Source of the DNA: Myxococcota bacterium | Lineage (GTDB): Bacteria; Myxococcota_A; UBA796; UBA9615; JAKLKC01 | Direction of reading: 5' to 3' | Assembly (NCBI GenBank): GCA_023150875.1 | Contig: JAKLKC010000036.1 | Location: 1 to 64,000, forward strand | DNA: 64,000 nt | Notes under the pieces: model-generated | Databases searched by the model: none | Told to the model about the DNA's origin: nothing | What the model saw: the letters and a program-made list of their open reading frames with translations, nothing else | Shown here: piece after piece, positions 63,425 to 64,000 of the stretch | How the letters are laid out: each line of letters begins with the position of its first letter | Position numbering within the stretch: position 1 is the stretch's first letter | Program-made: the position numbers and the translations under genes

Positions 63425-64000
63425 GGGTCCCCCCCGGCCGGTGCCATCCCCTGCAGCGCGCGCGCCGCGGCGATGGCCTCCGCGGCAGACACGCCGTCCA
63501 CGGCGGCCGAGACGATCCCCCCGGCGTACCCCGCGCCCTCGCCGACGGGGTAGAGACCCTCGAAGCCGGGGCACTGGAGATCCGCCCCGCGGACGATCCT
63601 CACCGGGGAGCTGGTGCGGCTCTCGACGCCGACGAGCAACGCCTCCCGACCCGCGAAGCCCGGCATCCGCGCGTCGAAGACCCGCAGCGCCCCCTTCAGC
63701 GACTCCAGGACCGGCGCCGGCAGGCAAGAAGACAGGTCCGTCCCCCGCATCCCGGGAAGGTAGCTCCCCAGGATCTCCTCGTCCTCGGTCGGGCGGCCGG
63801 CCAGGAGGTCGGCGGCGCGCTGCACGGGCGCCACGAAGCCGCCGCCGGCCGCCTCCCACGCCCTGCGCTCCCACACCTCCTGGAAGCGGAGCCCCCGCAG
63901 CGGATCGTCGGGCGCGCCGTGGGGGTCGTAGTCCTCCACCGGGACCTGGGCGATCAGCCCCGCGTTGCCGAACCCTGCGGCCCTCTTGGAGTAGCTCATC
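63421..64000 (-). CDS. FAD-dependent dehydrogenase, C-terminal part (cut by the window edge)
   Basis: The last 193 residues of a gene continuing beyond 64000. MSYSKRAAGFGNAGLI looks internal, since related proteins have a Ser-Lys-Arg segment well into the chain. Other landmarks: YLPGMRGTDLSSCLP, GVESRTSSPVRI, and the FAD-binding end FEGLYPVGEGAGYAGGIVSAAVDG. This matches the uncharacterised FAD-dependent oxidoreductase group near COG2509. The physiological substrate is unknown. Confidence 0.82.
   Translation of the reverse strand, partial: MSYSKRAAGFGNAGLIAQVPVEDYDPHGAPDDPLRGLRFQEVWERRAWEAAGGGFVAPVQRAADLLAGRPTEDEEILGSYLPGMRGTDLSSCLPAPVLESLKGALRVFDARMPGFAGREALLVGVESRTSSPVRIVRGADLQCPGFEGLYPVGEGAGYAGGIVSAAVDGVSAAEAIAAARALQGMAPAGGDP

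Overview
The window is very GC-rich, densely coded bacterial DNA. It encodes a complete ADP-heptose (LPS inner-core) pathway, an OmpA-family outer-membrane protein, many lipoproteins, a sigma-54 activator, a soluble lytic transglycosylase, and large secreted proteins with Cys/Asp-rich (MopE-like) and FG-GAP repeats, one with a MYXO-CTERM-like tail. Together these suggest a Gram-negative relative of the Myxococcota or other former Deltaproteobacteria. That placement is inference; no rRNA or tRNA gene is visible.

Layout. 0-3.5 kb: start of a leftward gene running off the left edge, a CoA-binding protein and a three-gene ABC-2 exporter. 3.7-8.9 kb: HEAT-like protein, small charged protein, a solitary N6-adenine methyltransferase and a lipoprotein. 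8.9-17.3 kb: two Cys/Asp-repeat surface proteins bracketing a XamI-like type II restriction-modification pair; the 5' flank of the endonuclease gene has a diverged copy 4.1 kb upstream, in front of the FG-GAP protein gene. 17.3-27.7 kb: small membrane protein, a two-lobed E1-like protein, M1-type peptidase, SAM hydrolase, degenerate HD-GYP protein with HEAT partner, queuosine-salvage hydrolase and a MerR regulator. 27.8-38.6 kb: lytic transglycosylase, OmpA/TSP3 protein, deacetylase-like lipoprotein, a CBS - sigma-54 activator - folK operon and two Asp-rich lipoproteins. 38.7-45.3 kb: GT39-like membrane glycosyltransferase, divergent from a heptosyltransferase-hldD-gmhB-gmhA-hldE operon.

45.3-53.5 kb is an apparent genomic island: chrB-chrA chromate resistance, a relic of chrB, a lipoprotein, a beta-propeller protein and a ferric-iron-type ABC importer. 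It is bounded by two 265-bp direct copies of the 3' end of hldE, the left one in the intact gene and the right one an orphan fragment. From about 48 kb the codon use changes (Leu CTC preferred over the CTG used elsewhere), which supports foreign origin. 53.8-64 kb, all leftward: a GT2-GH16 fusion, a polytopic membrane protein, fructose-1,6-bisphosphatase, a YfhO-like membrane protein, a lipoprotein and a truncated FAD-dependent dehydrogenase.

Regulation. A recurring promoter shape (TTGNNG or TTCNNG, a 17-18 nt spacer, TAGNAT-like -10) precedes at least a dozen genes and often helps choose start codons. Two or three genes seem to begin at or next to the predicted transcription start (leaderless). 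No CRISPR array, insertion sequence or integrase gene was seen.
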